This document shows positions 59,941 through 64,000 of a stretch of 64,000 nucleotides of DNA, piece by piece. The notes under the pieces were generated by a model that did not search any database, was not told where the DNA came from, and saw only the letters and a list, made by a program, of their open reading frames with translations. A program made the translations under genes and the position numbers. The stretch's first letter is position 1; every line of letters begins with the position of its first letter. The DNA is from Strigops habroptila (taxonomy: Eukaryota > Chordata > Aves > Psittaciformes > Psittacidae): the NCBI RefSeq assembly GCF_004027225.2, contig NC_044277.2:92702283-92766282 (forward strand), read 5' to 3'.

Positions 59941-60237
59941 TCCTGGCCCTGTCATACATTTTATTAATGTTATGCTAATTAGCTGGAAAGCCATACATTG
60001 ATTTCCTTGAAAGGATTCAAGGATCAAATGTCCATGAATAGAGCTGGCAAAACCTAATCTACTAATGGATTTAACTTTAGAGAAATATAAAGCTCAAATA
60101 AAAATACATTTGGGGCTACTTAACTAGTACTTATCTTTAAAATACTTTTACAGAATTTCTGTATTGCATTGAGGTGAAGAAAATGCAGTTATATTTTTAA
60201 AACATATTTGGCCAACAGCTCGAAACAATGCCTTTTG
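59941..60237. promoter_or_regulatory. Candidate conserved non-coding element (homeodomain-type)
   Basis: TTATTAATGTTATGCTAATT followed by AGCTGG gives several TAAT cores, including TAATTA-like GCTAATTAGC. CCTTGAA (60005-60011) pairs with TTCAAGG (60016-60022) over a four-base spacer, next to GATCAAATG. Sequence character changes sharply from the G-rich patch at about 59940. The look is that of a developmental enhancer, inferred only. Confidence 0.25.
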
Positions 60238-60459
60238 TTTTCCTCTTCCCTTCTCTTCTCTTCTCTTCTCTTCTCTTCTCTTCTCTTCTCTTCTCTTCTC
60301 TTCTCTTCTCTTCTCTTCTCTTCTCTTCTCTTTTCTCTTCTCTTCTCCTCTCTTCTCTTCTCTTCTCTTCTCTTCTCTCTTTTCCCTTCTTTGCTCTGGT
60401 CTGCTCTGCTCTCCTCTCCTCTTCTCTCTTTTCCTCTCCTCTCCTTCTTCCTCTCCAGT
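60238..60459. repeat. (TTCTC)n pentanucleotide microsatellite and pyrimidine tract
   Basis: The plus strand is pure pyrimidine from 60238 to 60392. It contains sixteen perfect TTCTC units (60251-60330), then imperfect units, then CTCTCC-type sequence to 60456. Frames of 80-130 codons here (LLFSS repeats on plus, REEKR repeats on minus) are artefacts of the repeat. The tract ends CTTCCTCTCCAG (AG at 60457-60458), which is by chance or otherwise a very strong 3' splice-site context. Confidence 0.98.
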
Positions 60460-62949
60460 ATATCTCCACCTGATATAACCCACCATCATGTCCAAGAGCC
60501 TTAAGCCACAGGCAGGACTTGTGTTGGAGCATGTGCTGTATAAGCACAGCACAAGAAAATGGTCTGAACTACAAAGAAATGAGGCTTAGTGGAAGAAAAA
60601 AGACCTCAGGCAAATGCAGACAGGAAGGAAATACAAGGAAATAAAAGGAAAATAGTAGTCAGCTGGACAGGCAGTCACTCCAGCACACCCACAAGCAGTT
60701 GTCCAGCCTTTTATAGTTACTACTATAAAGAATAGTTTCAAGGCGGGTTGGATGGGAATATTAAGGCAAGTTTGGATTTAGCTGCAGGGGATGCATCTTG
60801 AGCACAAAAGGCAGCAGGAAATAAAACAGAGAGACACTTGTTTGAAACTTTAACAAGGCAACAGGGAAGAAAACAGAGGCCCTTTTTTGAAAATTTAACA
60901 AATGAGCAATAGAGACCAGGAAATTATCTGACTGGAGGTGGAAGGAGACATTTCATGAGTATGCAGGAGATGGTGGTGACCAGTGATGTGCTAGCTGGGC
61001 AATCAGGCCTTGAAGATATGCAACTCACATCCAGTGCAGCATGGGAAGACAAGGAGCAGAGGGAATCTGCCAAAATAGACTGGCATGGTCAGTTCAACAA
61101 GCCATGATCCATCACTGGATCATGATGGTCAAGTGATTTGATATGTTGGGACATCTGTGTAGGTAGATGACTTGGTAGACAGCATCCCCCAAAAATTTGA
61201 GAAGGTCACACAGTTCCAAAATAGAATTTTTAAATCAAGACTACCAAATTTGTTATGCAGACAATTACACTGATGCTATTGCATTGGTATTCTCATAGGC
61301 ATAAATATGAACCCACAGATCTGACCCAAGGTCCACTTTGTGCTAGGAACAAAATCAAAGCTGGACAAAATTGAAGCTGCTATTAAGTGAGCAGAAATCT
61401 GAATTGCAAGTCTCCCCCACCATTGTACTAGAGAGGGCACTGTGCAAGCTGCTTCCTGGAGCTCTCTCCATGCTGTTTTCTCTCAGTAACTCATGGTTAA
61501 ATGTGCACAGTTCACTAGTGAAAAAACATTACCTTAACTGTCAGCAACAGCCTCAGCCTGTGCGGCCCTTCTGTCTTACACACCATTAACAACCAAAGCC
61601 ATCCAATTTGAAATTAGCTGCCAGTCCTCAGGATGTTTGGGTGTGTCAGAACAAAATCAAGAAGGGCGTCCCACACTGAGGGGCTGGTTATTCAGTGCTT
61701 GCTGGATGAAAAGAAGTATATCCTCCATTTCAGTTAGCACAGTAAGCAAATAAAACTTTAAACAAAACCTTTCACACCTGGGCAATATAACAAGGTGGAT
61801 TTCTACATTACCACTCCTGACATACAATTATTCTCAAAAAAACGGAATCTGTTCACCACATAAATTTGTGAGTTTCCACATGTTCATTCTTTTATTGATA
61901 AAACTCCTTTTAGCTAATGAATGGCTACCATTAGATTACATCATTGTCTAAACTCTGAGGTGTAGTGATTTTACTTATAAACCCACTGGAAATCCAGTGC
62001 ACTCACTCTCTATCCCTCAAGAAACAACATCAGCTGCACTGTCACACAGCTCCAGGGCAATGCGTTGCTCCAGGATGGCTCAGCAGAGACAATTCAAGTA
62101 GGAAGAGTTACACCAGCCTAAAACCCCAAAAATGCAGAGGCAGGTCAGACCCACTTGGCTTGTGATAATGCAATTGTCATCTTGTAATTTAATCAGTCTG
62201 GCATCCCTTCCATACATCGGGCACTCACAGTACGGTATACTTGGGCTCTCAGACTGGCCAATGGTAAACCTCCAACCTCAGCTTTCCACTTTGAGCCACT
62301 ATTTTCCTCCCCGGAATTGCCTCAGAAAGGTCTGCAGTCTTCCTTGCTTCTATAACTAGCGCTAAAATTCAGCACACTTTTGAATCCCAATCATGATAAC
62401 CCTAGCAGGCCTCAAATAAGTTTTGTTCATTACAGCAAGGAGACCACCACCTTTGAACCACCTTTGAAACAAACTTTAAAGTTTCTCATGGCAGGGCTTA
62501 TGCCTCAAAGTACTTACATTCTGCACCCTCCTAGTTTATGGTCAAGAGGTTCTGACACGTGAATAAAAAATTACATGTATTTTGGGTTATTAGAGGGTTA
62601 TTTAATTGCTTTTCCACAGATGGCTTGTGATACTCACAAAGGAACCATCACAGTGCTGGAAAATAATGCCATCAAAATGCTCATGATGTTCAGCTCTGTG
62701 ACTCCTATTTCATGGGACTTCAGGTTTTGCAGACATTTGGCTTTCTCAGGCTCAATCCAAATCCAGGTTTTGGAAGACAAGAGCTGACTGCACATGAAAT
62801 CAAAACGATAATGGTGGCAGGAAATAATTGGGGGAGATGGCAAAAGTGATGCTCGCCATCTGGATGGAGGGAAGCCTTGCCCTTTGTTGCCCGGCTGGAG
62901 AAGGCCTCCTGGATTTCCAGATGCTTTTGAATGTTCCAGCGGCAGCAGG
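60460..62949. other. Unique non-coding sequence, no gene recognised
   Basis: No gene is recognised. A perfect 9-bp hairpin lies at 61103-61124. A 21-base CR1-like match at 60737-60757 is rejected as too short. Frames are under 80 codons. Confidence 0.58.
61103..61124. repeat. Perfect 9-bp hairpin
   Basis: CATGATCCA (61103-61111) pairs with TGGATCATG (61116-61124) across a TCAC loop. The flanking GCC and ATGG can extend pairing with a bulge. Confidence 0.8.
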
Positions 62950-63470
62950 AGCTACGAGTGTTTATTTCCCCTTCTCCTATCTGCTTGGTGAGGAGATTTC
63001 AACCTCTTGTCCTGTTGGACTGTGTCGCCATTGTCTGTGCTTTTCTCATCTCCAGACTGGATCGCTGCCATGTGGTCTGCTCAGCACTACGTCTGAGGAC
63101 CACTCAGAAACTTCAGCTAATTGCAGTATGCAGCTGCCTGCTTACATATCCACATTTCAGACACAAACCATAGAGCGCAGATGGTACACAGGCTGCGCCA
63201 ATTTTCAGTTCATTTCCAGGTGCAATTCAGGCCTTAGTTTCTAAATCTCCTTATGATTTGAACCTGCCTGTACCCCAGAGACTATCTCTGCCTACGAAAG
63301 CTAGGTCCACCGTTGAGATGAGCCAAGGCATTTGAACTGACAGTCCCTGGAGCAGCGCATTTGGAAATGGCTTTTTCTCAGCTGAAGAAGGCCCATAGCT
63401 CTTGAATTTGTTTCCTTGTGTGGTGAACCTTCAGGGCACGTTGTGAAACTTGTCTCTTTTGTTAAGCTTT
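62950..63470 (+). mobile_element. L2-clade LINE fossil, end of reverse-transcriptase ORF
   Basis: A plus-strand frame through 62931-63173 reads CVAIVCAFLISRLDRC (SRLD codons at 63051-63062) and continues RLRTTQKLQLI. This matches the L2-clade box where a (V/I)HAF-type helix leads into SRLDYCN, then a LGLP-type segment and TTRKLQL, which lie just after the RT core. Past a frameshift, nucleotide words continue in the right order: CGCCAATTTTCAGTTCATTT, CAGGTGCAATTCAGG, TATGATTTGAACCTGCCTGT, GAGACTATCTCTGCC and AAATGGCTTTTTCTC. The LHWLP box itself is decayed. L2 LINEs mobilised MIR SINEs, so it fits the MIR relics in the window. The 5' limit is uncertain. Confidence 0.82.
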
Positions 63471-64000
63471 AGTATAATATATTGGGGTGGGTTAAGAAGG
63501 GAGGTTTTGATGAGGACACTTTTACTTTCATTGTTGTCATGGCAGTATAATTCAGTAGGGGATATGAGTTTTGATTTGTTTTTATTTTAACTGTAGCTAA
63601 TGCAATCTAAGATTGTGCACAGCATAAATGAAATCAAATAAATAATTACAATTGCTTCAGGCCAGAGCTGTTTATTGGAGAGCCAGGGAAGGAAAGACAA
63701 GGGTAGAGTATTGCTGCAGTGCAAAGAATTAAGCAGATATGGCCAAACAAAAGGGAGTAAGCCAGGTTACGTCCTGTAGCTCATGCTACAGGGTGCCACT
63801 GATTACTTTCCTTGCAAGGGGGTTGTTGGGGCCTGATGTGTCCTTCAAGCTCATATTGAGAGTTCATTGCAATATGTGACTGCTGTTGGTTTAGAGAGGA
63901 AAAGGCACAGATACTGACCAAGACACACTGTCAAAAAACAAAAATAAAGGATAACGAACAACACCAAAGCTTGGAGAACAACAACAAACCACAACAGCAT
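63471..64000. other. Unique non-coding sequence, no gene recognised
   Basis: AT-rich unique sequence with an AAC-rich end (63977-63996). The right edge of the window cuts into sequence of unknown type. Nothing else is recognised. Confidence 0.6.

Noticed and set aside
60148-60552. Arginine/glutamate/lysine-rich frames of 116-134 codons
   Set aside because: They are translations of the TTCTC microsatellite.
60737-60757. 21-base match to the CR1 ORF2 end (TTTCAAGG..GGTTGGATGGG)
   Set aside because: Neither flank continues the similarity, so it is too short to separate from chance.
62828-63244. 138-codon frame across the L2 fossil
   Set aside because: It is in a different phase from the L2 protein frame and carries none of its boxes.
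1-64000. tRNA, rRNA, snRNA, CRISPR or endogenous retrovirus (LTR, primer-binding site, gag/pol motifs)
   Set aside because: No conserved boxes, terminal repeats or spacer-repeat arrays were seen on either strand by reading.

Overview
This window looks like a bird (avian) nuclear intergenic region, or the inside of a very long intron. The best evidence is two copies of CR1, the main retrotransposon of birds. One is an 870-bp copy (40781-41650) carrying the C-terminal part of the reverse-transcriptase ORF; the other is a 66-bp stub (4045-4110). Both end in the degenerate ATTCTATG-type tail typical of CR1. Young repeats are sparse, mammalian or squamate repeats are absent, and the sequence is AT-rich with scattered microsatellites, all of which fits a bird. 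The species cannot be told from the sequence, and a crocodilian or turtle is less likely but not excluded.

I recognise no intact protein-coding gene, tRNA, rRNA, snRNA or CRISPR array. Every open frame is short (192 codons at most) and is explained by chance, by a microsatellite, or by decayed retrotransposon coding sequence. There are no operons and no set of cooperating genes.

Layout. 1-13.8 kb: unique sequence with a homeodomain-site cluster (4944-5030), one possible exon (5634-5825), a nested dyad (6779-6819) and an old amniote repeat (8848-8975). 13.8-31.3 kb: three well-supported MIR-type SINE fossils and one doubtful one, another old SINE-like tail at 29.8 kb, and a 228-bp CT-rich microsatellite (29289-29516). 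31.3-40.8 kb: unique sequence with a diverged 45-bp tandem duplication and an EGR-like inverted repeat. 40.8-50 kb: the large CR1 copy and four older repeat relics. 50-59.5 kb: mostly unique sequence with a 29-bp tandem duplication and a possible CR1-type relic. 59.5-60.5 kb: the structurally oddest kilobase, with a G-quadruplex motif, a G22 run, a homeobox-type AT-rich block and an 80-bp perfect (TTCTC)16 array. 62.9-63.5 kb: a clear fossil of an L2-clade LINE.

The general picture is a regulatory gene desert. Several segments have the look of conserved non-coding elements, with clustered TAAT, POU/SOX or RFX-like sites and unusual local CpG retention. Conservation cannot be tested from one sequence, so these are marked as inference. 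I found no convincing new molecular system.
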